A DNA stretch of 64,000 nt from Vibrio sp. Isolate34 (lineage in GTDB: Bacteria > Pseudomonadota > Gammaproteobacteria > Enterobacterales > Vibrionaceae). This document shows positions 8,586 to 17,403 of this stretch, piece by piece. Location: contig NZ_JAKEUO010000005.1 of assembly GCF_022397915.1 (NCBI RefSeq), forward strand, positions 178,492 through 242,491, written 5' to 3'. Within the stretch, counting starts at the first letter, position 1. The number at the start of each line of letters is the position of its first letter. The position numbers and the translations under genes are program-made. The notes under the pieces were generated by a model. That model was not told the DNA's origin and did no database searches. It saw only the letters and a program-made list of their open reading frames with translations.

Positions 8586-9617
8586 ATGAAAATTAAAGCA
8601 CTTTCTAAACTTAAGCCTGAAGAAGGCATTTGGATGACCGAGGTTGAAAAACCTGAAATGGGTCATAATGATCTTCTTATCCGTATTAAGAAAACCGCAA
8701 TCTGTGGTACAGACGTACACATCTACAACTGGGATGAGTGGTCACAAAACACAATCCCAGTGCCTATGGTTGTAGGTCACGAATACGTGGGTGAAGTTGT
8801 TGGCATTGGCCAAGAAGTTCGTGGTTTTGAAATCGGCGACCGTGTATCTGGCGAAGGTCACATCACATGTGGTCACTGTCGTAACTGTCGTGGTGGCCGT
8901 ACTCACCTTTGTCGTAACACAACAGGCGTTGGTGTTAACCGCACTGGTGCGTTCTCTGAGTTCCTTGTGATCCCTGCGTTCAACGCATTTAAGATCCCTG
9001 CAGAAATCTCTGACGATCTAGCATCAATCTTTGACCCATTTGGTAACGCAGTACACACAGCGCTTTCTTTCGACCTAGTAGGCGAAGACGTGCTAATCAC
9101 TGGTGCTGGCCCAATCGGTATCATGGCTGCAGCGGTTGCTAAGCACGTTGGTGCTCGTCACGTTGTAATTACTGACGTAAACGAATACCGCCTAGATCTT
9201 GCTAAGAAAATGGGTGTGACTCGCGCAGTAAACGTGATGGAAGAGAAGCTTGAAGACGTAATGTCTGACCTTGGCATGACGGAAGGCTTCGATGTAGGCC
9301 TAGAAATGTCTGGTAACCCATCTGCGTTCAACAGCATGCTGACTAACATGAACCACGGCGGTAAGATCTCTCTACTAGGTATTCCACCATCAGACATGGC
9401 AGTAGACTGGAACCAAGTTATCTTTAAAGGCTTGGTTATCAAAGGTATCTACGGTCGTGAGATGTTCGAAACTTGGTACAAGATGGCTTCTTTGATCCAA
9501 TCAGGCCTAGATCTAACACCAATTATCACTCACCACTACAAAGTGGACGACTTCCAGAAAGGCTTCGACATGATGCGTTCTGGTATGTCAGGTAAAGTAA
9601 TCCTAGATTGGGAATAA
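8586..9617 (+). CDS. tdh: L-threonine 3-dehydrogenase
   Basis: 343-aa zinc-dependent medium-chain dehydrogenase oxidising L-threonine to 2-amino-3-oxobutyrate with NAD+. Catalytic zinc site: [15 protein letters not shown] (Cys and following residues) and GHEYVGEVV (His-Glu); structural zinc site: [15 protein letters not shown]. The Rossmann motif is [20 protein letters not shown] followed by the NAD-selecting Asp in VITDVN. Length is as in E. coli Tdh (341). Second gene of the kbl-tdh operon; the unstable product is passed to Kbl. A terminator follows at once. Confidence 0.97.
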   Translation: MKIKALSKLKPEEGIWMTEVEKPEMGHNDLLIRIKKTAICGTDVHIYNWDEWSQNTIPVPMVVGHEYVGEVVGIGQEVRGFEIGDRVSGEGHITCGHCRNCRGGRTHLCRNTTGVGVNRTGAFSEFLVIPAFNAFKIPAEISDDLASIFDPFGNAVHTALSFDLVGEDVLITGAGPIGIMAAAVAKHVGARHVVITDVNEYRLDLAKKMGVTRAVNVMEEKLEDVMSDLGMTEGFDVGLEMSGNPSAFNSMLTNMNHGGKISLLGIPPSDMAVDWNQVIFKGLVIKGIYGREMFETWYKMASLIQSGLDLTPIITHHYKVDDFQKGFDMMRSGMSGKVILDWE

Positions 9618-9633
9618 GCTTTAGCTGAATAAT

Positions 9634-9660
9634 AAAAACGCTCCGAAAGGGGCGTTTTTT
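9634..9660 (+). terminator. terminator of kbl-tdh
   Basis: AAAAACGCTCC, short GAAA loop, then GGGGCGTTTTTT with a T-run; 16 bases after the tdh stop codon. Confidence 0.9.
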
Positions 9661-9768
9661 GTATTTGCGAATCGATTAATTCTCGATGTCGCTGAATGGC
9701 CATTTTGTCTCTCGTTAGTCTTTAAAATACGCGCAATACACTGCGTTTAATTTTTAAAGAGGGCTTCA

Positions 9769-10629
9769 ATAGCTTGTAAACCACTTGCACTGATAATAAC
9801 TGGAATATTATTAACGCCGAATTTTGTGGCCGCGAATACCACTATCTCGAAAGGCAATAGCGACCAAGCAGCAGAAAAGGCAGCAAAGGAACTTGCAAAC
9901 CCCAATACGGCTTACGCGAGCCTTAACTTAAAGCTCCAATACTCTGGTGGTTATGAAGGAGGAGGGGACATCTTCGCCACAGTGTTACAACCAACTCTCC
10001 CTTTCCCTATGGATAATGGCGACAAAGTCATCTTCCGTCCCGCTATCTCTTATATTCAGAATGATTTCAACGTGGATACGCCGACAAGTTCCCAATATAT
10101 GGATCAGTCAGGAGTGAGCGATATTTCTTTTGATCTAGCCTACGCGCCCAAAATGGAAGGCGGGACTATTGCTGCTTTTGGTTTGTTTGCTTCTTTACCA
10201 ACGGGCAGCAGCGAGCTCACGGCAGATCTATTCGCTGTTGGCCCTGAGTTTATGTACGGCAAAGTGAGTGCTGAACGCGTTGTCGGTGTGTTCCCAAGCC
10301 ATCTTTATGGCGTATCGGGCAAAGGGGCGGATCACTCTGATACTCGTATTAACAAGACGTCTACGCAGTTATTTTGGGTGGAGTTATTGGTAGGTGGGTG
10401 GACGGTAGGTTCAGCACCGACACTCTCCTACGATTGGAATAAAGATCAGGCGGAGATTCCGCTGAATATTAGCGTAAGTAAAACAACGGTGTTCAAAGGT
10501 CGTCCTTGGAAGTTTGGTATTGAAGCCAATTACTATATCAAGAAAGACGAAAAGACACGCCCGGACTTCATGCTGAGCTTTAATATCAGCCCAGTAGTGG
10601 AAAATAAACTGGCGTCTTTGTTTGATTAA
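9769..10629 (+). CDS. putative outer-membrane or exported protein with apparent ATA start
   Basis: Predicted beta-rich exported protein, about 286 aa if started at 9769. The first ordinary start codon in frame is GTG 9826, but reading upstream shows a complete signal peptide (ACKPLALIITGILLTPNF then VAA before NTTISK) and an AAGAGGG ribosome site at 9757-9763, spaced five bases from an ATA codon at 9769. In-frame stop TAA at 9748 limits the frame. The body has many alternating strands and ends in LASLFD; it resembles transporter-like barrels of the phenol-degradation MetA type, but the match is from general appearance only. Either ATA is used as a rare start, or an ATG was mutated and expression is reduced. 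Confidence 0.6.
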   Translation: MACKPLALIITGILLTPNFVAANTTISKGNSDQAAEKAAKELANPNTAYASLNLKLQYSGGYEGGGDIFATVLQPTLPFPMDNGDKVIFRPAISYIQNDFNVDTPTSSQYMDQSGVSDISFDLAYAPKMEGGTIAAFGLFASLPTGSSELTADLFAVGPEFMYGKVSAERVVGVFPSHLYGVSGKGADHSDTRINKTSTQLFWVELLVGGWTVGSAPTLSYDWNKDQAEIPLNISVSKTTVFKGRPWKFGIEANYYIKKDEKTRPDFMLSFNISPVVENKLASLFD

Positions 10630-10654
10630 TCTCAGTGTGGAAGAGTAGAAATGA

Positions 10655-10685
10655 AAAAGGCTGAACGGTGGTCGTTTAGCCTTTT
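10655..10685. terminator. bidirectional terminator between convergent genes
   Basis: AAAAGGCTGAACG pairs with CGTTTAGCCTTTT (one mismatch) around a GTGGT loop; A-run on one side and T-run on the other serve both the gene ending at 10629 and the one ending at 10711. Confidence 0.8.
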
Positions 10686-10710
10686 GTGTTACTGCATTGA
10701 AGCGCTTCTA

Positions 10711-11934
10711 TTAACCCGCAGCAGCCTGCATGATGAGGCCACAGATGTAAGCTCCGTATGTACCTAGAGCGTAACCCAATACTGCCATTAGGATACCTAC
10801 TGGTGCCAATGCTGGGTGGAATGCCGCCGCTACGATAGGAGCCGATGCCGCGCCACCTACGTTAGCTTGGCTACCTACTGCCATGAAGAACAGTGGAGCA
10901 CGGATTAGTTTCGCCATCGCAATCATAAGTAGAGCGTGGATAGTTAGCCATGTGATACCAATGAAGAAGTAACCTGGGTTGTCCAAGATAGCGGTAACGT
11001 CCATTTGCATACCGATAGTCGCGACTAGGATGTAGATGAACGCAGAACCTACTTTAGACGCGCCACTGTGCTCAAGGCTGCGTGTCGATTTAAAGCATGA
11101 AGCGATGAGAGCGAACGTCGTTACCATAACGATTAACCAGAAGAAGCCTGATGTCAGGCTGTATTTCGCAAGTTCTGGAGCGTTGGTTGAGATCCAAGGT
11201 GCGATAAGGTCACTGAATAAGTGAGCGAGGCCAGTTAAGCCGAAGGCAATCGCAGTGATCTTCATTAGATCGGTTGTTGTCGTTGGACGAGCGTTCTCTT
11301 CTTGGTATTTAGATACCGTCTCTTTTAGCTCTTCGATTGATGAAGTGTCGGCTTTAAGCCAAGCATCAATCTTCTTCTGACGACCCGCCATGATAAGCAA
11401 CACGGCCATCCAAATGTTTGCACAGATAACGTCTACCGTAATCATTGCTGAGAACAGTTGGTCATCAACCTCAAACACTTCTTTCATTGCCGCTTGGTTA
11501 GCACCGCCACCGATCCAAGAACCAGCAACAGTCGTTAGGCCGCGCCATACGTCGCCCGAAACAAGGTCTGGGTTAACTTGATCGATAATCAGAATCGCTA
11601 ATGGGCCACCAATGATAATACCAGCTGTACCCGTTAAGAACATGATGACGGCTTTAGAGCCAAGACCAAAGATCTTACGAAGGTCTGCTGAGATGATCAG
11701 AAGAACCAATGCACTTGGAAGTAGGTAACGGCTTGCTACGAAATACAGTTTAGAGTTTGACGCATCGATGATGCCGAAGCTGTTCAATAGCGAAGGAACA
11801 AAGTAACAGAGCAATAGACCCGGAACGAACGAGTAGAATTTTTTCAGTGCGCTATTTTGGCTACTTTCCGTGATAAATACACCGCCAAGAATAACAGCTA
11901 ACATGCCCATTATTACAGCATCATTAGTAATCAT
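10711..11934 (-). CDS. DUF819 family integral membrane protein
   Basis: 407-aa protein with about ten to eleven TM helices, of the DUF819 (YjcL-like) family. Typical family stretches are TVAGSWIGGGANQAAMKE (near residue 140) and VGSQANVGGAASAPIVAAAF (near residue 365), which look like a pair of Gly/Asn-rich re-entrant transport motifs. A cytosolic loop around residues 190-215 is charged. The substrate of the family is not established. Ribosome site AAAGGAGAT lies just before the ATG. A 17-bp palindrome 74-90 bases upstream may be its operator. Confidence 0.85.
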   Translation of the reverse strand: MITNDAVIMGMLAVILGGVFITESSQNSALKKFYSFVPGLLLCYFVPSLLNSFGIIDASNSKLYFVASRYLLPSALVLLIISADLRKIFGLGSKAVIMFLTGTAGIIIGGPLAILIIDQVNPDLVSGDVWRGLTTVAGSWIGGGANQAAMKEVFEVDDQLFSAMITVDVICANIWMAVLLIMAGRQKKIDAWLKADTSSIEELKETVSKYQEENARPTTTTDLMKITAIAFGLTGLAHLFSDLIAPWISTNAPELAKYSLTSGFFWLIVMVTTFALIASCFKSTRSLEHSGASKVGSAFIYILVATIGMQMDVTAILDNPGYFFIGITWLTIHALLMIAMAKLIRAPLFFMAVGSQANVGGAASAPIVAAAFHPALAPVGILMAVLGYALGTYGAYICGLIMQAAAG

Positions 11935-12400
11935 TATTATATCTCCTTTAAGGTGAGCGCAAAGGTCTCACTTTTTTGATTGCAGGACTATACCGACAAC
12001 TTCAATTCGTTACAAATTGTAACGAGAGACATATTTTGAAACATTTATGTTAATTCAAATGATCTGAATTTGTGAGTTTAACGGTTAATTTATTGGTTTT
12101 GCGAATGTTTCTGCTAGGGCTGGCAAGCTTGGTTTTAATATATGCAATACTGTTCAAACCCCTAAAACTGGTGAATATAATTTTAGTCAAGAATTGCATG
12201 ACTAAAATGACTGCATATATAGCCATGTTTAAGGTGTGGTTTATGCAAGGTGGGAATGTTTCAAAAATGTAAAAAATGAATCCATTTTTGTAAGGTGGAC
12301 TGAGATTAAAAATTGTAACTGGATCACATAAATCATGTGGTTCATCTGGTTTAGAGCCAGTGCTTGGGCTTCATTACGCAATTTGATTGCCTATAAATAA
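11935..12400. other. intergenic region with palindrome, no gene
   Basis: About 470 bp of AT-rich DNA upstream of the DUF819 gene. The only open frame (12072-12272) has a GTG start without ribosome site and an unconvincing sequence. The notable element is the palindrome at 12008-12024; a half copy (ATTGTAAC) recurs at about 12312. Otherwise nothing is recognised. Confidence 0.6.
12008..12024. promoter_or_regulatory. 17-bp perfect palindrome (candidate operator)
   Basis: CGTTACAA-A-TTGTAACG, perfect two-fold symmetry about a central A, in the promoter region of the DUF819 gene. Such symmetry suggests a dimeric repressor site; the regulator is unknown. Confidence 0.5.
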
Positions 12401-12426
12401 AGAAAAAGCGGCTCAAGGGCCGCTTA
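12401..12426 (-). terminator. terminator of the Kef-type operon
   Basis: On the minus strand TAAGCGGC, loop CCTTGA, GCCGCTTTTTC: a GC-rich stem followed by T-run, 25 bases after the antiporter stop codon. Confidence 0.85.
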
Positions 12427-12450
12427 TCAGTGGTTAGTTAGAGTTCTTGA

Positions 12451-14373
12451 TTAGGATTCTTCTTCCTCAAAGCCATCCGCATAGCCTTTCGGTGGTGGTG
12501 TCCAACCACGTTCAGAGCGAGAATGTTTGTCTGAACGGTCTTTTTTCATGTCTTCTTTCATCGCTTCTTCTAGATCAATAAAGATCTGCCTAAAGTTGTT
12601 GTCATAACGAGGGTTGTCTTGAGCTTCTGACCAAGCACGATATAGGTTTTCAGATTTACGACTTTCAACACGTTGATAAGTCGACTTTTGTTGTTCAACA
12701 AAGAAAGGGTGATGACCTAAGGCACGTAAGGCTTCAGATCCCATTTCGAGGGCTGAGTGGTATGTTTCTAATTCCACAAAATCGGCGCCGGCTTCTCTTA
12801 AGCGGTAACTATGGCCACGGTCGAACGCACGCGCTAGGACTTTCACTTTAGGGTAAGTGTGTTTAACGTACTTCACTAACTCGACGCTCGAGTCTTGGTT
12901 GTCGATAGCCACAACAAGCATAGCCGCTTCGTCAATACCTGCGGTATGCAATAGGTCGTGACGAGTTGCATCACCAAAGTAAGATTTGATGTTAATAGAG
13001 CGCAGAACGTCTACTTGGTTAGCTTGATGATCCAGAACCACAGTTTTGACATCATTCGATACCAGTAAGCGGTTAACGATCTGACCGAATCGACCAATAC
13101 CCGCAATGATAACCGTGCCTTTCTCTTCGATGGTGTCTTCTTCGCGGTCGTTAGATTTTTGCTCATAACGAGGCAGAATCACTTTATCGAATAGGATAAA
13201 TAGGCCAGGAGTTAAGAACATCGACAGAGCAACCACTAGCGACAGTGTTTGAACAAGGTCGGCAGGTAATACGTGGTTTTGTGCCGAGAAGCTCAATAAC
13301 ACGAATCCGAATTCACCGGCTTGTGCCAAGCTCAAAGTAAATAACCAACGGTCACTGTTTTTGATCTTAAAGATCAGCGCCAATGTAAATAGCACTAGTG
13401 CTTTAAGCGCCATGACACCAATAGTTAACCCGATGATGAGTGCGAAGTCGTTGAATAGAACACCAAAGTCGATGCCTGCACCAACCGTAATAAAGAACAA
13501 GCCTAGCAATAACCCTTTGAATGGGTCGATGTTCGATTCAAGCTCGTGTCTGAACTCACTGTTTGCTAGAACAACACCCGCAAGGAAAGTGCCAAGCGCT
13601 GGAGACAGACCTACAAGGCTCATTAATGCTGCAATACCGATAACAAGCATTAGTGCGGTCGCCGTGAAGATTTCACGGAGGCCAGAGCTCGCAACAAAGC
13701 GGAACAGTGGGCGGCTTAGGAAGTGCCCGCCGACCACCACGATGGCGATTGAAGCGGTAATAACAAGACCGTATGCCCAGCTAGGAAGGCCTGCTACCAA
13801 ACTTAGCTCATCGTGGTGCGCTGCGGTTTCTGCTGCACTCTCAGCCAAGGCGACCAGTTCAGGAAGCGCAAGTAAAGGAATGAACGCCAACATTGGAATA
13901 ACGGCAATATCTTGGAACAGCAGAACCGAGAAAGCGTTCTTGCCGCCTTCTGTCTTAGATAGCCCTTTTTCATTGAACGTTTGCAGAACAATCGCTGTCG
14001 ATGAAAGCGCGAAGATCAAACCGATAGTTAAAGCAATCGTCCAAGGTTGACCAAAGAACTGTGCAATGCCCATCACAATCGCAGTAGTACCACCAACTTG
14101 CAGCCCCCCCAATCCCACTAGGCGGTTTCTCATTGCCCAAAGCATCTTAGGTTCAAGCTCAAGGCCCACTACGAACAGCATCATCACCACACCAAATTCA
14201 GCAAAGTGTTGAATGGTTGTGGTCTCTTCACCCACTAAGCCAATGATTGGGCCAATTACAACACCGGCGATTAAGTAACCCAGTACAGAACCGAGCCCGA
14301 GACGCTTAGCAATAGGCACTGCGATGACAGCAGCAACTAAGTAGATAAATGCTTGTAGAAAATATCCCGTCAT
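12451..14373 (-). CDS. Kef-type glutathione-regulated K+/H+ antiporter (CPA2 family)
   Basis: 640-aa inner-membrane antiporter. Residues 1-385 form the Na_H_exchanger domain with about 12 TM helices (GYLIAGVVIGP, FALSSTAIVLQ, GLSPALGTFLAGVVLANSEFRHE, LAQAGEFGFVLLS are CPA2 hallmarks). Residues about 405-520 are an RCK/TrkA-N Rossmann domain (IAGIGRFGQIVNRLL with Asp further on). The C-terminal tail after residue 560 is charged. KefB/KefC proteins export K+ and acidify the cytoplasm when glutathione adducts of electrophiles bind. Its start overlaps the stop of the flavoprotein gene by one base (TAATG), so the two are translationally coupled. KefB versus KefC cannot be decided from the sequence. 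Confidence 0.93.
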   Translation of the reverse strand: MTGYFLQAFIYLVAAVIAVPIAKRLGLGSVLGYLIAGVVIGPIIGLVGEETTTIQHFAEFGVVMMLFVVGLELEPKMLWAMRNRLVGLGGLQVGGTTAIVMGIAQFFGQPWTIALTIGLIFALSSTAIVLQTFNEKGLSKTEGGKNAFSVLLFQDIAVIPMLAFIPLLALPELVALAESAAETAAHHDELSLVAGLPSWAYGLVITASIAIVVVGGHFLSRPLFRFVASSGLREIFTATALMLVIGIAALMSLVGLSPALGTFLAGVVLANSEFRHELESNIDPFKGLLLGLFFITVGAGIDFGVLFNDFALIIGLTIGVMALKALVLFTLALIFKIKNSDRWLFTLSLAQAGEFGFVLLSFSAQNHVLPADLVQTLSLVVALSMFLTPGLFILFDKVILPRYEQKSNDREEDTIEEKGTVIIAGIGRFGQIVNRLLVSNDVKTVVLDHQANQVDVLRSINIKSYFGDATRHDLLHTAGIDEAAMLVVAIDNQDSSVELVKYVKHTYPKVKVLARAFDRGHSYRLREAGADFVELETYHSALEMGSEALRALGHHPFFVEQQKSTYQRVESRKSENLYRAWSEAQDNPRYDNNFRQIFIDLEEAMKEDMKKDRSDKHSRSERGWTPPPKGYADGFEEEES

Positions 14374-14990
14374 TATTTAACCTCTGCCATTAGTTCTTCT
14401 ACGTAGTGGTTTAGCTTTTCTGCTTTGCTGGCTTTTTTGATATTAATGTCGCCAGCAACCAGTGCCTCTAACAGCACTTTATAGCTATTGACGTGCTCTT
14501 GAATGCGGTTTTCTTCCAAAGCGGTACGTGAACCAAACAGAGCAAATGGTGCGAGGTAGGTCATCCCACATAAAGACGCGGTTTGTTCTATTGGGTGAAG
14601 CAGTTCTCGAATAGTGAAATGGTTGTAGCCATCACTTTGATAGGCGTCTTTTTTACCACCGGCAGTGATGCTGCATAACAAGTTTTTACCCTGTAGCTCA
14701 TTGCCATCAGTGCCGTAAGCGAAACCATATTCAAGAACCAGATCTTGCCACTCTTTTAGAATTGCCGGTGTTGAGTACCAATATAGTGGGAACTGAAAAA
14801 TGATGATGTCATGGTCCAACAGGCGTTTCTGTTCACGATCGATGTTGATTTTGAAGGTCGGATACTCAGCATAGAGATCGACACAGGTTACCCCATCAAT
14901 GCGCTTGGCTTGCTCAAATAAGGGTTTGTTCGCTTCAGAGCGATGCTGAGAAGGGTGGGCGAATAGCACCAAGACTCGATTTTTCGACAT
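14373..14990 (-). CDS. Kef ancillary NAD(P)H-dependent flavoprotein (KefF/KefG-like)
   Basis: 205-aa flavodoxin-fold oxidoreductase. Start taken at ATG 14990 (AAAGAGGG upstream, MSKNRVLVLFAHP) rather than the in-frame ATG 54 bases earlier. FMN/FAD-binding elements: LFAHPSQHRSEANKPLF, the quinone reductase motif FQFPLYWYSTPAILKEW and SITAGGKKDAYQ. In E. coli, KefF and KefG are peripheral subunits needed for full antiporter activity and reduce quinones and electrophiles. Here the gene precedes and overlaps the antiporter gene, confirming the pairing. Confidence 0.9.
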   Translation of the reverse strand: MSKNRVLVLFAHPSQHRSEANKPLFEQAKRIDGVTCVDLYAEYPTFKINIDREQKRLLDHDIIIFQFPLYWYSTPAILKEWQDLVLEYGFAYGTDGNELQGKNLLCSITAGGKKDAYQSDGYNHFTIRELLHPIEQTASLCGMTYLAPFALFGSRTALEENRIQEHVNSYKVLLEALVAGDINIKKASKAEKLNHYVEELMAEVK

Positions 14991-15201
14991 ATAGCCCTCT
15001 TTGTCCATTAACGAATAATGCTTATTGGAATTATAGATATACAATAATAGATGAATGATTGAAGAACAATGAATTAGCCCATACTTATCTACTTAGATGT
15101 ACGTTTTTAGGAGTGTCGTATTTGCTATCTGAAACCGGGTATAAAACACTCGTCAGTTTGGGTATTTATGGCGCATCCAGACTATGACTAAGTAAAACTA
15201 A

Positions 15202-15217
15202 TTATTCGCGAATAATA
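15202..15217. promoter_or_regulatory. 16-bp perfect palindrome
   Basis: ATTATTCGCGAATAAT, fully self-complementary, in the 319-bp divergent region between the Kef flavoprotein gene and the aldolase-like gene. Candidate site for a dimeric regulator of either gene. The rest of the divergent region has no gene. Confidence 0.45.
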
Positions 15218-15309
15218 ACAGCGAACGGGTGCATTTTATGTCACCGTTGACATCTAACGTAAATAATTCAATCACCCTACATAGAACGACAATGAATAAA
15301 GGAAAAGAT

Positions 15310-16386
15310 ATGAGCACGGACTTGCGTCAACAATGTAATTTGTTGCTATCTGGTCACTTTGAACCGACTCCGGCACAAACATTTGCTCAGATGGCTGAAT
15401 GGTGTGAAACGAACAATGTGCGTCATGACAGCTATGGCGACGGTGAATTCATCGAAGGCTTTGAAGCCAAAGTTGCAGAGCTGCTGGGCTATGAAGCGGC
15501 TGTGTTTGTTATTACTGGCACAATGAACCAACCGACGGCGTTAGAGATTGCGTGCCAAGAGAAAAGAAACCCTCTCGTTGCGATGCATGAATCGAGTCAT
15601 ATTATGCGGCATGAACGCCAAGGGTATCAGCTCCAAAACCGCTTCAACGTGCTTCCGGTTGGTAATGTATTTCGCACTTGGAATGTCGACGACTTAAAGG
15701 CTTGGCCTGATGAGATTGCCGCGGCATTGTATGAACTACCGATGCGAGAGATTGGTGGTCAGCTGCCTGAGTGGGAAGAGCTTGAAGCAATTAAGCAGTA
15801 CTGCCAAGAGCAGTCTATTCATCTTCATATGGATGGTGCTCGTTTATGGGAGTGTGGCGCCTATTACCAAAAGCCTTACAGCGAGATTGCGAAGGGTTTC
15901 GATACGGCTTATGTTTCGCTCTACAAAGGGCTAAATGGCCTGGGTGGTTCACTGTTATTAGGTGATAAAGACTTCGTAGCGAAAGCGTCGGCATGGATGA
16001 AGCGACAAGGCGGTAATGTGTACCATCGAACGCCTTATGTGGTTTCGGCGGCCATGCAGTTTGACCAAAGACTCGAACTAATGCCGGCTTTGTATGAGCG
16101 TACTAAGCAGCTTTACCAAATCTTATTGGACTACCCTCAATTCAAAGTGAACCCGCAGCAACCGCAAGTAAACATGCTTCATCTTTATTTACCTGTGAGC
16201 TATAAAGAGGGCATCATAGCGCGAGACAATATCGCCAAGAAGCATAAGGTTTGGATAGGAAACCCAGCAATCAGCGAGCTACCGAATCAATGTAAGATTG
16301 AGTGGTATGTGGGTGATAACTTATTGAACTTACCTGATCATGAGCTGATCGACATCTTGGATTTTATTAGCGAAGAGCTGATTTAA
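15310..16386 (+). CDS. threonine aldolase-like PLP enzyme (beta-eliminating lyase family)
   Basis: 358-aa fold-type I PLP enzyme. Start at ATG 15310, preceded by AAAGGAAAAG; ATGs at 15229, 15238 and 15292 have no better site. Domain features: DSYGDGEFIEGFEAKVAELLG, the substrate loop HESSHIMRHERQG, LHMDGARLWECGAY (PLP-ring Asp) and the Schiff-base Lys in SLYKGLNGLGGSLL. Family members cleave L-threonine or L-allo-threonine to glycine and acetaldehyde, but some act on other beta-hydroxy amino acids. Two-domain length fits. A perfect palindrome lies about 100 bp upstream. It shares the theme of threonine/glycine use with kbl-tdh, though 6 kb away. Confidence 0.85.
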   Translation: MSTDLRQQCNLLLSGHFEPTPAQTFAQMAEWCETNNVRHDSYGDGEFIEGFEAKVAELLGYEAAVFVITGTMNQPTALEIACQEKRNPLVAMHESSHIMRHERQGYQLQNRFNVLPVGNVFRTWNVDDLKAWPDEIAAALYELPMREIGGQLPEWEELEAIKQYCQEQSIHLHMDGARLWECGAYYQKPYSEIAKGFDTAYVSLYKGLNGLGGSLLLGDKDFVAKASAWMKRQGGNVYHRTPYVVSAAMQFDQRLELMPALYERTKQLYQILLDYPQFKVNPQQPQVNMLHLYLPVSYKEGIIARDNIAKKHKVWIGNPAISELPNQCKIEWYVGDNLLNLPDHELIDILDFISEELI

Positions 16387-16453
16387 TTAACGAAGAGCTG
16401 GTTTGATTACAGAAGCATTGAATTGATCGCAGCAGAAGTGAGTTAATCGAGGT

Positions 16454-16479
16454 GAATACAGGGCATGTTCCCTGTATTC
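16454..16479. other. perfect 10-bp stem hairpin
   Basis: GAATACAGGG and CCCTGTATTC around CATGTT, between the aldolase-like gene and the convergent 41-aa gene. The tail is AT-rich but lacks a clear T-run; probably a terminator or mRNA end for one or both. Confidence 0.55.
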
Positions 16480-16506
16480 ATTTAAATAGTAACGACGGTA
16501 TGCGTG

Positions 16507-16632
16507 TTACATATATTGGTTGATGTACACGTCGACTAAAAACATGAATACAGGCACGGTGCTGAGAAGTCCGAAGAAGACGATTGGCACCCAGTTTTGC
16601 ATTTTCTTTTTAGGTTGCTCAGTGTTGTTCAT
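16507..16632 (-). CDS. 41-aa single-pass membrane protein
   Basis: Small frame too short for usual gene calling. It starts MNNTEQPKKKMQNW (charged, cytosolic), then one TM helix VPIVFFGLLSTVPVFMFLV, then DVYINQYM and TAA. An AAGG ribosome-like site lies eight bases before the ATG. The positive-inside rule and clean topology support a real small membrane protein. It sits alone between convergent neighbours. No family is recognised and no function is proposed. Confidence 0.55.
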   Translation of the reverse strand: MNNTEQPKKKMQNWVPIVFFGLLSTVPVFMFLVDVYINQYM

Positions 16633-16879
16633 AAATTCGGCCTTAAATTCGTTGTTGAGTCTGTTTAGCTTTGTTGTACTAAATAATCTGAGAGCATGGT
16701 ATCAAATAAACTCGATGAGCCCTATGCGGATTTGGCGTTTCGTGGTGTGCATCAAACACATAAAATCTCGTTGATTCATAAGCGGTTCATAAAGGCTCAA
16801 TAATAATGAACCTATCAGAACAAGTATTGCCTTACTCGGCATATGAAAAAACAGCATTCAAAGATTTGGAGAATACAGA

Positions 16880-17314
16880 ATGAAAACAATAGGAAACATC
16901 ATTTGGTTTCTGTTCGGTGGCGTATTTATGGGACTGGCTTGGTGGTTCTTCGGGCTGATCGCGTTCCTTACCATCGTAGGTATTCCATGGGGACGAGCGT
17001 GTTTTGTCATGGGTGATTTCTCATTCTTCCCATTCGGCCAAGAAGCAATTTCTCGTGATGAATTGACTAACGAAATGGACATCGGCACCAGCCCGCTAGG
17101 CGTGATTGGTAACGTGATTTGGTTCTTATTTGCAGGTATCTGGCTTGCGATTGGTCACATCATGTCAGCTGTAGCGTGTTTTATTACCATCATCGGTATT
17201 CCATTTGCGATTCAGCACCTTAAGTTAGCGCTCATCTCATTAGCGCCAATCGGAAAAACAGTTGTTGATAAGCGTGAAGCAGAAGCGGCACGAGTAAGAA
17301 ATTACAAAGGTTAA
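16880..17314 (+). CDS. YccF-domain inner-membrane protein
   Basis: 144-aa protein with two copies of the YccF (DUF307) repeat: residues 1-60 (NIIWFLFGGVFMGLAWWFFGL, LTIVGIPWG) and 75-130 (GNVIWFLFAGIWLAIGHI, ITIIGIPFA). Each repeat has two hydrophobic segments, giving about four TM helices with charged ends. Length matches E. coli YccF (148). A good ribosome site (TTTGGAGAATACAG) precedes ATG 16880. Function of the family is unknown. Ends at a shared terminator with yiaY, which converges on it. Confidence 0.9.
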   Translation: MKTIGNIIWFLFGGVFMGLAWWFFGLIAFLTIVGIPWGRACFVMGDFSFFPFGQEAISRDELTNEMDIGTSPLGVIGNVIWFLFAGIWLAIGHIMSAVACFITIIGIPFAIQHLKLALISLAPIGKTVVDKREAEAARVRNYKG

Positions 17315-17349
17315 GATGTCAGTTTAAGTCTTGATTGAACAGATAAAAG

Positions 17350-17377
17350 AAAACGGGCTCAGAAGATGAGCCCGTTT
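17350..17377. terminator. bidirectional terminator between yccF-like gene and yiaY
   Basis: AAAACGGGCTCA and TGAGCCCGTTT form an 11-bp stem with a short loop; A- and T-rich flanks serve both convergent genes. Confidence 0.85.
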
Positions 17378-17403
17378 GTATTGATTGGTTTCTAGAACCT
17401 AGA

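Noticed and set aside
12072..12272. 66-aa GTG-initiated frame in the DUF819 upstream region
   Set aside because: No ribosome site, hydrophobic but without clear topology; AT-rich chance frame.
12309..12330. CRP-like TGTAACTGGATCACA
   Set aside because: Spacer is five not six bases and only one half-site is good.
13361..14050. 229-aa plus-strand frame antisense to the Kef antiporter
   Set aside because: Mirror of a clear membrane-protein gene; no ribosome site or recognisable motif.
16520..16774. 84-aa plus-strand frame over the 41-aa gene
   Set aside because: Antisense to the better-supported small membrane protein and lacks a ribosome site.
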